Shown piece after piece: positions 27,212-40,520 of a stretch of DNA of 64,000 nt. The first letter of the stretch is position 1. Every line of letters starts with the position of its first letter. The translations under genes were made by a program, and so were the position numbers. The notes under the pieces are model-generated. The model saw only the letters and a program-made list of their open reading frames with translations. It made no database searches and was not told the origin of the DNA. This stretch comes from Baylisascaris procyonis (lineage: Eukaryota > Nematoda > Chromadorea > Rhabditida > Ascarididae): the NCBI GenBank assembly GCA_037389465.1, contig JAZARR010000082.1, positions 4,142,501-4,206,500 of the forward strand, in the 5' to 3' direction.

Positions 27212-27604
27212 ATTAGATTTAGCGTCTAGGTGATTATATCATGCCTCCAACGAAACGAGAAGAAAAGCTGCAAGAATAATTCGCTGCGGAAAATGACGTT
27301 CAATTCATAGAACAACATATGATATCGTCAAATCTCGCACAATGGAACAAGTTTTTCGGGAAAAAATTTGGAAGAGTGTAGTAAGATAAAAGTAGTAACA
27401 ATATTGAGTAAAGCTGCTACAAACTCCGCAATTTAATCGAAAAATGTCACCATTATTCAATTCTCAACGAATTATTGACAGCAAGCTGACCATTGGACGC
27501 ACATTGGCACACGTCCAGTGGTTCATAAATTAACGAAGACACATGGAATCTTCAGTTGCAAAAATAGCCTTATAGCATGACTTAATATATCATCAACATA
27601 ATAC

Positions 27605-27720
27605 TTGAGTGAATAAGCGCCTATTGGAGAGAAAAAATTTCCGTCTTTGTTTTCTTTAAATAATTTTCGAGCATTATTTATCAAAAATGCACAACAAATT
27701 CGACTTTCCTCATCACTCAT
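27605..27720 (-). pseudogene. Candidate serpin-like first exon or serpin remnant
   Basis: A 38-codon segment begins with ATG at 27720-27718 and ends before a GTATTA donor-like site. It contains EESR, KLFKENKDG and NFFSPIGAYSL. The pattern F-F-S-P-I after a short helix is the N-terminal serpin signature, where the second helix begins with SP. No following serpin exon was recognised downstream on the same strand, so it may be a relic, an isolated duplicated exon or a chance match. Serpins inhibit serine or cysteine proteases, but no function can be claimed here. Confidence 0.3.
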
Positions 27721-30700
27721 ACGGTGAAAATTTGAATGATAAGTATTTCAGTTGAAGAATTTTATGCCTAGCATTATGCTGCAGCAATGTAAAAATGCCT
27801 CGTCAACCCTATAGTTATGAATGTCAAAAGAGACGCTTATAAAAAAGTTCTTATATGCTGATAAGATATAACTGATATAAGTGATAAGATAAGGTGATAA
27901 TATTGTGATAAATTAGCATAAATTGGATATTTTTACACTTAAAAGTTGTAAATTCATATTTGTATATGGTGTTTAGCCAATATATAAAGCAATTTGCATG
28001 AAAGATCGATCACTACACATCACGCATCAATAAAATGGTTTGGGGCGTGAAATGTGATGACATCGAGAATTGCACTTTTGAAATGAGCACAAAAAAAAAT
28101 ATATATGTAAAAGAGAGCTTTTAGGATTAGACGTTATATGTGGCGCTCAACGAACCAAAATTATGCTTGCATTGTAAAAATAATTCGAAAATAGATAATC
28201 TAATCATAGAAAAAGAAGGTTCTCAAAAAAAAAAATTTTTTTTTCCACTCAAATAATAATTGATTAATAAATGAATTTAATCTATAACCGTAAATCTCTG
28301 AACTTATTGCTAATTTTACAATTATAATGCATTTTTAACTGCACAGTTATACGCTCTACGAAGTAAGAGGTATTAAGAAAATATTGGATATGGAAGTTCG
28401 AGGAAAAACTTAAAAATACTCAGTGAAAATTGACAACAAATATTCTCGTCAGCTAACTAAATTATACACAATTACAAATAATTAACTAATAAGTGAATAG
28501 GATGTCTCTATACTGTTTCCTCCGCTCATAGTATTGACTTGTAATCCACTGACGAAATGATCTATAGAACTTTTAAAAAATGCCAAGAAATTCGCATTTA
28601 ATTTTACACCGATTACAATTTTCATTTTACATCAGCCGCCTCATAGAGGAATTAATCTTTTTATAGACGACTTCCATGCGCGATGAGATTATTTAAAATA
28701 TTAAGGCTTATTCTGTTGGTTGAAACTAGCGAGACAAAAAAAAGCGAATATTGTGCCACTCCATTGACATATTTTTCTAGTTGTTTGTATCGAGTAAAGA
28801 AGTGAAATTCGGTTCAGATAAGAAGTTTTGCAATAGAACATCTCGGAGATACATAATGGAAATAATTAACTCAAACTAAAAACAACGACGCAACATTAGT
28901 GCCTAACGATGTATTGCTTAGCGTATCCATAGTAGCCATTCAATGTTTTACGCGTCGCTATTCAAATATTTCCTAACTAACAATGAGCATAGGTTTTTGT
29001 CTTTAATGGTTCATTAAAGGCAAAAACTTATGTAAACGTTGCGCCAAAATAACAGCATAATATTATTCGAAATGAAAACACTGTATTGAGATTATCTCAG
29101 AAATAAGGCAAAAAAAAAAAAAAGAATTTAGAGTTTATGCAACTAAAAGTAAACTCATCAAAAAAGATAAGGAATTAAATGAACGATTGCTTGACTTACA
29201 TTTTATAGAATATGCAAATGAGATAATTAATGAGTTCAGTGATCGGCTGAATAAAGTTTCATAAAATATGCAAATTTCGCCAGCACAGCAATTTAAAACT
29301 ACTCGATCTTTTTGCTGACTGCTGTTAATTCAATACGCGAATAAATGGACAAATGGATGTGTGCACGTATAAGCTGCTGAACATTTTCAACTATTAAGAA
29401 AATATTACTTCTAGAAGGGTATTGCTAACAACACTATAAGCTTACATTCATAGTATTCTATAATTCGATAATCTCATATCTTTATTCAATACCAATTACA
29501 TTAACTGATTCCGATTTTTAAGTCTATTTTAATCGTTTATATGTAAGCAATTATATATCACAATTTGTTGCCATAAATTCATACCCTTTAAACGATGTGC
29601 TAGTAAGAGATGAAATTATAATAGAAGAATTGGAGAATTCCTATTCCCATATTATTTCAAAGGATGATATAGAGAAAAGACGCTGTCTATAGCCTATAAA
29701 TTCTTATAACAATCATTTAGAAAGAGAAAAACATAAGAGATATGCCATCTTTGTAGAAACAAAAAAAGCCTTTAAAGAACCAAAAAAAAAAGCTCTAATA
29801 AGCAAGAGAGTTTTTTCCTTTGCATTCGAGTGGTTTATTGCTTAAATTATTAGCATGCAAAACATTTTTCCAGAAAATTCATTTTCTGCACTAATATAGT
29901 GTTGTATTCTTTTTAAATTCGTTTAGTGACGCTCTTCTGTTTCATTTAAGAGTAAAAATCAATATAAATATGAGTAGACACGTGTGTCGGTGCAATAAAT
30001 ATTGGCAATAATCCGCAATATTAGAAAAAAAAGAAGCATGAATGAAAATCCGAAGAAATATAGATGAATGAAGCAAACATCCTTGCGGCAGTTAAGATAA
30101 AATAGTGAAAATTTTACCCTGGTTTCCCAAAAATTACCCATAAAGTTTTTTTTTTTCTGAAGCGAGGGAATTTTCTACATTCTATTTTCCTTTCCCGCTC
30201 CGCTCCCTCTCTCCTCAATTTCGGCTCTCTTGCTGATGATCTCATCATAAGCATGAATTAAACGGAAAATTAAACCAATGAAAAATATATTTAATAAATG
30301 CATATAAAGTGGGAGGCTAATAGCTGCCTATTTTAAACGTTTTCCATTGAATAATGAGTTGATTAAAAGTATTGCGAGAAAATTCGTTTAAAAAAAACGT
30401 TTAACGCAATTAAAGAACTTCATCGATTTTACATAAGAAATGCGTAAAATGCTGAATAATTTCATTAAATACAAAATGCTGCTATACATCAGATAAAAAC
30501 TTTCATGCATGAAAAATAAATTTTTGATCATTGTAAATGAAAGAGTTAAAATAATTCATAGAAAATTTATGTGAATTCATAGAAATTTTGCAAAAATTTT
30601 TCAAGAGTGCTCGATTCTAAGCGCAAACATTTCATAATTGAATTTGTTCGGCAATCATTCACACTTGAATTTGTTACCCTATATAAAAACGCCTAAATTT

Positions 30701-31857
30701 TACAATTTTTCTATACGAAACGATAATTTTCAGAAATTTTCAAGCAAATTTTATAGAATTTTACTAAAAGAAGTGGAAAAAAATGAAAGGAAAAGATCGA
30801 ATATTCGACCATTCGAACAATGAATATCGACCCTAAAATAGTTCTTGGATCAACAATAATTTAAATTTGTGATAAAGCCTTACAGTAAACACAAATAAAC
30901 GCTTGAAATTATTACTGTAGGGATGTGTGATTTCGATCATTGATAAATTTAGCTAAAATATTTACTTTTACTTTTAATAATGAAAACAATTCAAATGTAA
31001 ACGTCCACTTGGATTGAAATTGCACTCTTAACCTTGCATAAAGATGAATGAGTCTAAGTCTCATAACGTCCAATCGACTGTCAAAAATCGGGGGAAAAAA
31101 TTATATCGTTCGTTTTCATCGTATTTGAAAGACTGATGAAAATTTTTCATCATAATATTGATGAGTATAGTTTGCAAAAATGCGCATAATCAAATTTCCT
31201 CCTCATTTAATGAATTTAAATAAAGAAATTAATCAAATAGAAATTAGAATTCATTTCACTAACAATATAATTTTCAAGCAAATAACGCCAGTTCGGCGAA
31301 TATCAAGGAGGCCAAATTCTGAGGACTATAGACATCAAGCAATCGCGCACGCAACCGATTATGAAGGAAATATTGCGCGCTTCAGCTTTCTAATATAGAC
31401 ATCTAGAGAAATCGAAAAATATAATTTTTTTTAATGAGAGTGTTGGTGAAAGTGGAGGATAGAGAGACCAATATTAGCGTTGTTTTGAGTAAACAAGACC
31501 AAAATTGATCAAGCATGACATTCATGCATTTGAAAGCTTCAAATAAAGCAGGCGAGCATATTAGATCGTTTGGCAGAAATAAATGTAGAGCATTTTAGTA
31601 AGATATAATTTTGGGGGCTACAACCTGAGTTACTTAGGTAACGATCGCAGCTCTATCATTTCCATCTACCTTTCACGCACCTCTCACAGCTTTCATCAAG
31701 ATAAGGCTTGAACTTTATGAGGTGAATATCAGGTGTCAACAAAAAAATGTCGTTGTGGCTATGTAAAGAAGAGTTATCGATGAACGAGAAAGAAAGGGCA
31801 TTTAGATGCGAATCATTGTGTATTGGAGCCGAAGGCACCACATTGCTCAAAGCTACA

Positions 31858-31878
31858 CACGACGAGTGTTTCGTCGTG
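31858..31878. repeat. Perfect 8-bp hairpin with 5-nt loop
   Basis: CACGACGA and TCGTCGTG flank GTGTT. It is GC-rich compared with its surroundings and lies 27 bp from a larger hairpin. Confidence 0.6.
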
Positions 31879-31905
31879 CCAAGATCGATAATGTAAAGTT
31901 AAGCG

Positions 31906-31960
31906 CATCAGCGCATACCCGGAAGGCGGTCACGCGAATCGTGACCGCCATCTGCTGATG
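31906..31960. repeat. Two-tier GC-rich hairpin
   Basis: The inner stem is a perfect 10 bp (GGCGGTCACG at 31925-31934 with CGTGACCGCC at 31940-31949, loop CGAAT). The outer 7-bp stem pairs CATCAGC (31906-31912) with GCTGATG (31954-31960). It could be a structured RNA, a transposon end or a protein-binding palindrome. Confidence 0.6.
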
Positions 31961-33225
31961 TCGTTTCAAATAGCACCGATAATCGACTCCTATAGAGACT
32001 CTATCCAACAAAACAAACTCTAACAAAGCGTCCTAATTGAGCAGCACTTCTATTAATGCCTCAATCGTTGTGTTCTTATTGCACTGCAAAAAAACAGATG
32101 CAACAACTCATAAGGAGTTTATTGCGAGTGATACACTCTTGATTGCATTCAAATATTTTTATGCTTCTTTGACACATCATTTGTATGCTTGTAATAAATG
32201 TTTTTTCACTGTCACTGAAAAGAAGCGTTCTCTGAGGATTTGACACTTCAGCTAGAATGCGCCTTCTAGAAGGAATGTCTAGACGATCACCTAAGCTTTA
32301 TCCGTCTTATTTAGAATCTGAAACATTTTAGCCGTAAAATTTGTTTGAATTATTTTTTCCACTTCTCGAAAAGACCTATTTTCCGGTTTTTATTACTCTT
32401 CGATCCTTGTTGTTTATGAGTGAAGCGCGTTGAAGCAGCCAATAAGTACTGTTACAGCTCAACTAAAAATTCGACTTATAATATCAAATATACATCTAGT
32501 ATGTCAAACAAGTTAAGTGCTCAAAAATTAGTCCACAAAAAACATTCGAGGATAGTATAATCCGTTCGTTTATATTGAGGATTTAATGTGATTTGCGAGC
32601 ATGTATTCAAAGAACATTAAAAATTCATTCAAAAAAAAAAAAAAAAACTCGTCAGCATAGGTCATTAGTGTATAGATTTGTGATGGCATATCACATTTAT
32701 GACTATAGCGCTGATTTAATTAAGAGGTTTTGATTATGCATTGCTAATAATATGAATGAGTAGTGATGAGATTCCATGAGGAATTGATGCACTATGCGCT
32801 CGCACAATACAGCTTGTCGCCAATAATTCAATTCTTCAAAAATTTTTGAGAGATCGATGGATGACTGTATAGGATCTCAAGTAATCGTTGGATCACATCC
32901 GGATCAGCAGCCTTAATCCCAATCTTTAACAAGTTGAAATTGAACGACAGATATACGCACACATTTGAACATCTATAGAGATGTACAAAGCAAACGTGAT
33001 TTTTGTAAAAGTATATGAAAACCGAGAATATGAAACGATATGATATTTTATTATTAGCACTTTATTTGATACAAGCTTGACGTCTTTACTTGGTGCAGTA
33101 GATCGCAACGTTCCGTTGCAATATGCAAATCTTACATTAAATAAAGTTTTGACCTACAATCTTCGTATCACTTCACGACACTTTCCATGATGCACATTAA
33201 TTAACTTTTGAAATGTTGTTGAAAA

Positions 33226-33336
33226 GAAAAGAGCAAACAATGTAAAGAATAGAAAGAATCTGAGCTCGATATCTTTTGCTTTGTAATCGAGAGTTTATCC
33301 GTTAAGCTATTGGTCGATGTTTAATTTGCTCTTTTC
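33226..33336. mobile_element. 111-bp element with perfect 12-bp terminal inverted repeats
   Basis: GAAAAGAGCAAA at 33226-33237 is exactly inverted as TTTGCTCTTTTC at 33325-33336. On the minus strand the interior contains TAGCTTAACGGATAAA (33309-33294), resembling a tRNA A box, and GATATCGAGCTC (33273-33262), loosely like a B box. No full cloverleaf can be drawn. It could be a MITE-like element or a tRNA-derived SINE fragment. Confidence 0.35.
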
Positions 33337-35126
33337 ACTTGCAAATATAGGCTGAAGGAAAATTGCAAAGCTGAAAGCAATTCATCAGCGGACAGCAGCC
33401 TCAATTACTCCTCTATAATTATCACTCTCAATGAGTTGCAATAACGTCTAACGGATATGAAAATTTAGTTGTTTATCGACTATAAATAATTGTTTTCAGA
33501 AATAATTTCCAAATGTTATTTCAGAATAAAACTCTTTTTAGCTATTAAATAAGACATTTGAAATTTTACTATGAATTATTTTAAGGAAAAATTATGTAAG
33601 CATAAGCAACATTGTAAAAAAGAAATTTTTTTTATTATCTCTATAAATTCGAATATATTTTTTTCATTGAATTTTTCTCAGATTGGCGCAAAATTTTGCA
33701 ACAAATTTGATCTTTGAATATTTTCTTTCATTTCGATGAAAAAAATAACGTTCAAAATTTAGCGCAAAATATGAATTTCAATTAAAAAATTTCTAGAAAA
33801 AATTAAAAATATTCTGAAAATTAGCAGCGGTTAAGCAAGAGTACCATTTGAAAAAGTGCACTTCTAAGCTGACGAATGGAAGAAGCATTAGTGCGCTTAA
33901 TGAATAGAAGAAGCACTAGTAAAATGGCTTTTAGAATCATCAGTATTTCCCATGATGCATCGTGAAACGTTGAAGTGAAAGTGAACAATTTTCTAAATTG
34001 TTTTCACATTAGACGTATTTGCCTCGTTTAGTTTGTTATATTGAACGATCTCTAATGCGATCAACACTAAAAATATTCACTGTAAAAGAATTACGAAGGA
34101 AAGCATCGCTTAGTGTGGTTGACGTAAAATGCGCATTTTTTTCAATTCTACCGATTTATTACTGAAAAAAAAAGTTTTGGGCATTTTAAATGAAGAATTC
34201 GATATTAATATGCAATTTCATGCTACTACCGATTGCTTTATTGTAGCAAAGAAAATATTAATTTGTGATTTAATTTAACGCTGTAAATTGCCTAAACGTC
34301 CATTTCTCATACTATGCTAAATTTAATGGACAAATTGGTAGGCACGAGAGCTTCATAGAAAAAAATTGGTAGAATTATTGAAAAAGCGCCGAATAGCAAT
34401 TATATTCACTGCTAACGAGAGCATACAGAATAACAAACGAAGAATCTATACATAAAATTAAGAGCAATATGAAAATGGCTCCTTAGTATGCAATATTTAA
34501 AAAAAAAAAACATTCGAAAAATATAGCACTAGACATCGCTAAAGAGAAAAAAGGTGCACCGTAGTTCAATACGATTCGACCTGTACTTCTAGTGTATCAA
34601 TTTTATTTTAATTGAACATAAAAGCTAAAATATTGAACCGTAAGATTGTTTATTGACATAATTTATTGTGTTTAGAGAGAATTTTTCATACTGTTCCATC
34701 CAAAAAAAAAGGAAATGGTTTCGAAGTTGCACCAAATATCCTACATTTGTGCGCTTCGGAATTGAGTGATACGGTATAGCCGCCGCCTTGAACATATATG
34801 GCCGTCTTATGGAAAGAGATGAGGGCGAAACATCAAAGAATTTTTGTTGGAATCTAGCATTTCTATTTAGTGGACCGTCGGCGCTTTAAAAAAAATCGCT
34901 TGCAAAATCTAGTCATATAGAGATTGTTCACTGCACTATTATGCAGTAATTTTACTGCTGTTTCTCTCTCGAAATTCGTTACAAAAAGCATTTTGCGCCA
35001 GAAACGGATGTAATTAAACAATTATGCTCATTCAGCGCTTCTTTGGAGGCTGCGAGAACTATGCTGAACTTTAGCACTAAAAATATATGACTACCCTACC
35101 AACATCAAATAGTGTCGTGTAGGTTA

Positions 35127-35466
35127 CCCGATCTTCGACGGAAAACCCTCCCGGGGTTGCACTGGGAAGCAATCCCTTGAGTTTTCGTAGGAAGCCCATT
35201 CGGAAAAAATCTTCCCTTTGGAAAGCTCCCTAACCGATGAATGCTTCAACGTTGTGAGGAAGCATAATTCTCCCACGGGGTCACCGTCGGCGATCACATT
35301 GAAAAGCAAATCTCTGATCGTTCTAGCACCCACTTTATCGTTGAAATGTCGCCCCTATGAATTGCTCCTAGACAGTGTCCTCCTCGACCGAAAATCCTCT
35401 CCCCTCATCATCTCTGTGTATATCAGTTCCGATCATCTAGCATTTCGATTGGCTGCGATACATTAA
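35127..35466. other. GC-richer block open on both strands, unassigned
   Basis: The minus strand is open from 35357 to 35127 (GRHFNDKVGARTIRDLLFNV onward), between a CATAG acceptor-like site and a GTAACC donor-like site. The plus strand is open from 35218 to 35466. Base composition differs sharply from the flanks. I recognise no family. It may be a lone exon, an old insertion or a regulatory island. Confidence 0.3.
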
Positions 35467-35756
35467 TAATTCAATAATAAATATCAAATCGTTCATTGGT
35501 TCCTAAAAAATTCTCACTGAATCGCTATTCATTCGCTTTATTCAGGATAAATTGCTACGCTTTATATGGACATAAAATCCTAGAGCATCAAATATTAATG
35601 AATAGATCGTAAATGATTTAATTCAAATGAGAAAATGAATTCACATCGAAATGAACATTTAATATTTAAAATTAACTAAAATGCACTCGTCTACGCATAT
35701 CAAATGAAATAAAACCTAAAAGCCTATGTATTTTAAAACGATCCAATCGTCAAGTA

Positions 35757-36083
35757 CGAATCCATACTCTCTTATATATTTCAGATGACTTCTAATTGCG
35801 GAAATTTCTCCATATATGTGTGCGTAATTTTGCGCGAAAAAAATTTAGTGTGAAATTGAAATATGTATTACCATAATATGAAAGAATATTAGCTAAGATA
35901 ATAATAATTGAGTGATATCACGAATCCATACTCTCTTATATATTTCAGATGACTTCTAATTGCGGAAATTTCTCCATATATGTGTGCGTAATTTTGCGCG
36001 AAAAAAATTTAGTGTGAAATTGAAATATGTATTACCATAATATGAAAGAATATTAGCTAAGATAATAATAATTGAGTGATATC
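35757..36083 (+). repeat. Perfect 164-bp tandem duplication
   Basis: The segment starting CGAATCCATACTCTC at 35757 is repeated from 35921, with both copies ending GAGTGATATC. I see no mismatch between copies. The identity implies a recent duplication or an assembly duplication. Confidence 0.9.
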
Positions 36084-36814
36084 TGAAAGAGATAGATATT
36101 ATTGTTGTGTTACCTATCTCTTTGAGATTATTGCTCATTAGAATTGATAATGTGATCGCAAAACAGAAAGTGATATTCAATAAGGCGTTGATGACAGATA
36201 GCTGCATCAAAAGTCGTCTATCGTCGAATGGCTAGTTCCATCAAATGTAAAGAAAAATTGTCATACGAATGTCAGCTGCATTAATGAATGTTTCATTACA
36301 TAGGATCCAACGATAGGCGTTCGAACGTCGATGCAAACAAATCGATGCATAAACGAGCTAATGTGTGCTTGATGCAGCGTATAGCAATATAATCCTGACG
36401 GCTGATATATCAAAGCGTTTTAAATGAACTAGAATGTTGATAAAAGTGAATAGAAAAGTGCATCAGGCAAGCTGATGTGAGCATGAATGTTTTGTAAAAT
36501 TTCTCTCATACCCTAACTCCTCCCTCCTCCTCCCTTCCACCTTCTAATCTAAAAGCGACAAATTCCTTGTGTTTGTTAAATCATTTCTCAACAAGATAAG
36601 AAGGAATATAACGATGTTGTAGGATAGTGATGCAAAGAAGCCTTTAACTAAAAATGTTTCAACGTAGATGAGGCAACCGATGTGACCACGTAACACACAA
36701 AAAATGGATGTGTAAACCATAGAACGTATATAAAAGCACGCATTCTTATGAAGAATGCCTTGAAGGAATCGTAAAGAATGTTGAACCACGAGCGAAATAA
36801 TAGTGCAGAAACCA

Positions 36815-37127
36815 TGTAAGGGTCAGCTCCCGTTGGCTCGTTTAGTCGTTTAGATCTCATTAAGGGTCTGCACCCTCTACCGAGGTGCGGCCAAGTAAAT
36901 TGCGAGACGACACAGATATATAGACGAATAGTTTATTACACTTATACAGTAAAATGACAAACAAGTAGGGACTCGTTCACAAGGATGGTTTCGATCGTCG
37001 GCACGGTCAGTAGTCGCAACCGGCAAACTCCACGCTGTCGCCGATCTCGCGCATTCCAAAGGCTAAGGTATGCTCAATTGCGAACAGCGGGAATGAGTAT
37101 CCTTTTATATCCTCCCGATTCACCCCC
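36815..37127 (-). mobile_element. Diverged LTR-like element, copy 2 (minus strand)
   Basis: Read on the minus strand it runs from GAATCGGGAGGATATAAAAG (TATA near 37109-37101) through GGCGACAGCGTGGAGTTTGC, ATCCTTGTGAACGAGTCC, a perfect AATAAA, GTCGTCTCGCAA and GAGATCT to a terminal CTTACA at 36815. It matches copy 1 throughout. A run of 13 C bases lies just upstream of the TATA box. No coding remnant is attached, so it is probably a solo LTR. Confidence 0.6.
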
Positions 37128-37180
37128 CCCCCCCCGATCGAAGATGGTCGATGAATCGTTGATTTCTTAATATATGTTCG

Positions 37181-37773
37181 TACGTCTGCCTGTTTCTTTC
37201 CTCAAATTAATGCACTACGAATTTTAAATCGTTTTTGATGAGAATATATGTGCTAACGTATTACATAGTTGTTATTGTTCAGTTTGTGTGTTGGTTAACG
37301 AGTGATCTACGTTAACGAGCGATCTGTTGTGATCAAATAAGTTTATGATCGCTTGGTCGCGGTGATCATCATTTGTATAATAGTTTGTATGCTCACACTT
37401 GTTTGATCTTGATGTGCTATCTCCCTCGTGTGGATTATGACCCCCCCATGCCTTCGGGGTCATAGCCGATGGCTACAGTATAAATAGGCGGCGGTGTTGT
37501 TTGCTAGTCAGTGTATGTGGTTTCGTTATTTATCGCTGTATATCTGTGTTACTCATAGTTCGAGTTCCTACTGCCTCTATGCGCGCATTCATATTGCAGA
37601 CCTTCGGTTGCATTCTCAGTCTACTATATAATCACATCTGTGTTTTTCTTCCATTAAATTAATGCACTATACGAGTTTCAAGTCGTTTTTTTTATGAGAA
37701 TATATGTGCATTATTATGTATTACATAGTTCTTAGTGTTCAATTTGTGTGTTGGTTTTTGAATGGTTGACGTT
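37181..37773 (+). repeat. Direct repeats about 450 bp apart enclosing a TATA-box segment
   Basis: Segment 37181-37312 (containing AAATTAATGCACTA, GAGAATATATGTGC, TATTACATAGTT and TTTGTGTGTTGGTT) recurs with substitutions and small indels at about 37634-37773. Between them are a perfect 9-bp inverted repeat (TATGACCCC at 37436-37444 with GGGGTCATA at 37456-37464) and TATAAATA at 37479-37486 followed by GGCGGCGG. It could be a partial tandem duplication, a miniature terminal-repeat retroelement or an old promoter duplication. Confidence 0.55.
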
Positions 37774-40517
37774 GATAAATTCACTAATAAATATTAAACT
37801 TGAAAGAATTTCTATTCATCTCTTGTCTAAAATATGAGCAATTATTGATATCGTAGTGCTTCATCGAGCAACGTTATATTGCGACTTAATTTGAATATGC
37901 AAATGCCTAAATACTTTAGTATGTAGTAGTCTATATGTTGCCGAGAGGTGATTTCAATTCATAAATGGCAACAGTAAAAGGATTGATATATACGATCGAA
38001 ATGCTACAAATGAGGGTGTTATTAAAGATAGATCAGAAATATTGGCGAAAGGTGAATATTAGTGTTTAGCCAATCTTAAATGCCTACAAATGAATAAGCC
38101 TCTGTCATCTCATATAGAGTGTTTCAGTTTTATTCATAAATCGGTAGTGCAAAAAAATACGAGTCGATCGCAGCACTGATCGAAAAGCTAAATTCGAAAC
38201 AAATGAGTCTTGGAGGTCAAGCGCTAGCATCCTTACAAAGTTGTGATAGTTTAGCTGTAGATCGTGGGGTATAATTTTTGATTTTCGATTGGTTTCGGCA
38301 GGATATCGGTATGTACGTTTCATGTCTAGCGCTTTCATTCGTTTATTCCAGTTAGCACCTTCCCTCGGTCATTCACCTTTATCAGTCGTTGCTGCTGTTT
38401 CAGAATGAGCGTCTTTTCTAGTGCTCATAGTTTTAGGATTGTAGTGGCACTTTTTACTATTGAAGTTTACGATTGCTCAGTAGATATCAGTAGCCTCCGC
38501 TTAACTAGTCGCTGATGAGATTCACTTGTGTAGTTGATAGCAAATGATATTGCTTTATACTCTGTGTTGAGATGTGTTGAAGGTTTAATTACTCACATTT
38601 GAGGTGTCATATAAAATCACCCGCTGAAAAAAAAGAATCTCAATTCGAGCAGATGAATTTCGAAAGGGTGAAAAATAAAATGAATCATCAAAGAAAGTTT
38701 GCAAATATTTCCAACAAATACAAAATTTTCCACACACACAATCTATAACGCTTTCCTTTATAAATAAACAAATACACACGCAAATTTCTAATAGCACAAT
38801 TCTCTTTGGCTATATTGTTGCTGTCTAAGCTATACTTATTCCCTCGAATATGATATGGTGAAACTGTACAGAATTCATATACTTGAAAAAAAACGCCACA
38901 TATTTAAATAAATAAATATATGTGTGCGATAAGTTAATCCGAATTAGTGATCGCCAATTTTTCCATATCGTCGTCACTTTCAACAATAGTTGATTCCACT
39001 TGACATTTTTTTTTCGTATTCCGCGTTCTCCACACTTGCACGTAGATGTATTTGTGATTTTATGAACTACAAACATAATACCAGATCTATGTTGACTGTT
39101 GCTTTCGACTCGCATCCCTCAACAAAATTTTCATCGATTAGTGGATAATCGTTCCATTCATATTAAATTCCCCCCTCGAACAATTCCCTGCATTCAATGG
39201 TACTTTCTCTTATGCAATCATCGAGAGTTTTCGTATTCATCGACATAAAATCAGGAATTTTAAGGTGCAAAAAAAAATTAAGAAGTAGAGATATTTTTAG
39301 TAATTAAGATAATTTTTTATGGTAATAAAAAAAGTGGTGAAAATTTTCACGATGTCTTTTCTATGCGTAGAGTTAAAAATACTGCAAAGTGATATCAGTA
39401 TGAACGATATTATTAGAATTTGCAATTTGAGCTTCTACGCAATGAGCTTCATTATTTCTCATTTGTGCGATGATATACCTCTTTGGTATCGACATCGGGT
39501 TTCTCGTATTGCAATTTCGGTTCGATTTGATTCTTCTTCTTTATAATAAATATCATCTAGTGCAATAGATTATTCAATTCCTTTGAAAGCATCTCTTAAG
39601 AGTATATTAAGAGAAGCATTTTATTACTCTAAGATCGAGCCTTAACGATGGCCAAATTGTTATAGTTGGTAATTGTATGCAAGCTCTCCATCGAATCGTT
39701 TATATGTAACTATGTTTGCTGTTACTTCAAATGAACCCTTTTTTCTCTTCGTCGCAATTCTATGTTTCCTTTATAGCTTCGATAGTTTCTGATTAATTTC
39801 TTATCTTTTATTCCTAGGCGTTTAATAACTCATTATTTTGCAAGAAATTTCATCAAAATAAACAAAGAAAAAAAAAAACACTATTGAGCTCTACTGAGCA
39901 ATACAATGAATTCTTTTGCATTTTTGCAAAATATGCAATTATATCTCATTTTTTTATTTTTAATTGTTGATCTATTAATGTTGTATTCGAAATATATATT
40001 AACGATTGTGAATATCATGGCATATATTTATAATTTTCATTGCATCATTAATTTCGTTATAAGAAGAAATTTTCATATATTTTGTACCTCAATAGTGAGA
40101 CGGTAGAATTTTTGTTAAAGATTTATATGACTTAGATGCACATTAGATTTTATCTTCTATACGAATAGCTCTACGCTACTTATATTATTTTTTCAACTTT
40201 TGCCTCATAGTTTTTCAAACCAATGCTTATACTTTCAAGATTTGTTTTGTCAATGTGTATTATAGTGACTTCATATGCGTGTTTACCTGTAGTTTTGCCT
40301 ATCTCTCACATTGTTCCAATCTAACCAAAAAATGGAGGTTTCAAGAATCCTTGAATATAATGCACCCCATAAACCTCCTATCCTTTAATTCAGTTTAATC
40401 CACTGATTTCGAAACGAGACGTTTAAACGTCTATGAAGATATTTAATTGCTAAGAAATTTGCATCGGTTTGCTGCAAAAGCATTGTCTTAACGCTGTATA
40501 GGAAAACAAATGTTTCT

Positions 40518-40520
<3 letters not shown>

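Noticed and set aside
33262..33309. Functional tRNA gene
   Set aside because: A- and B-like boxes are visible but no anticodon stem or acceptor stem can be drawn.
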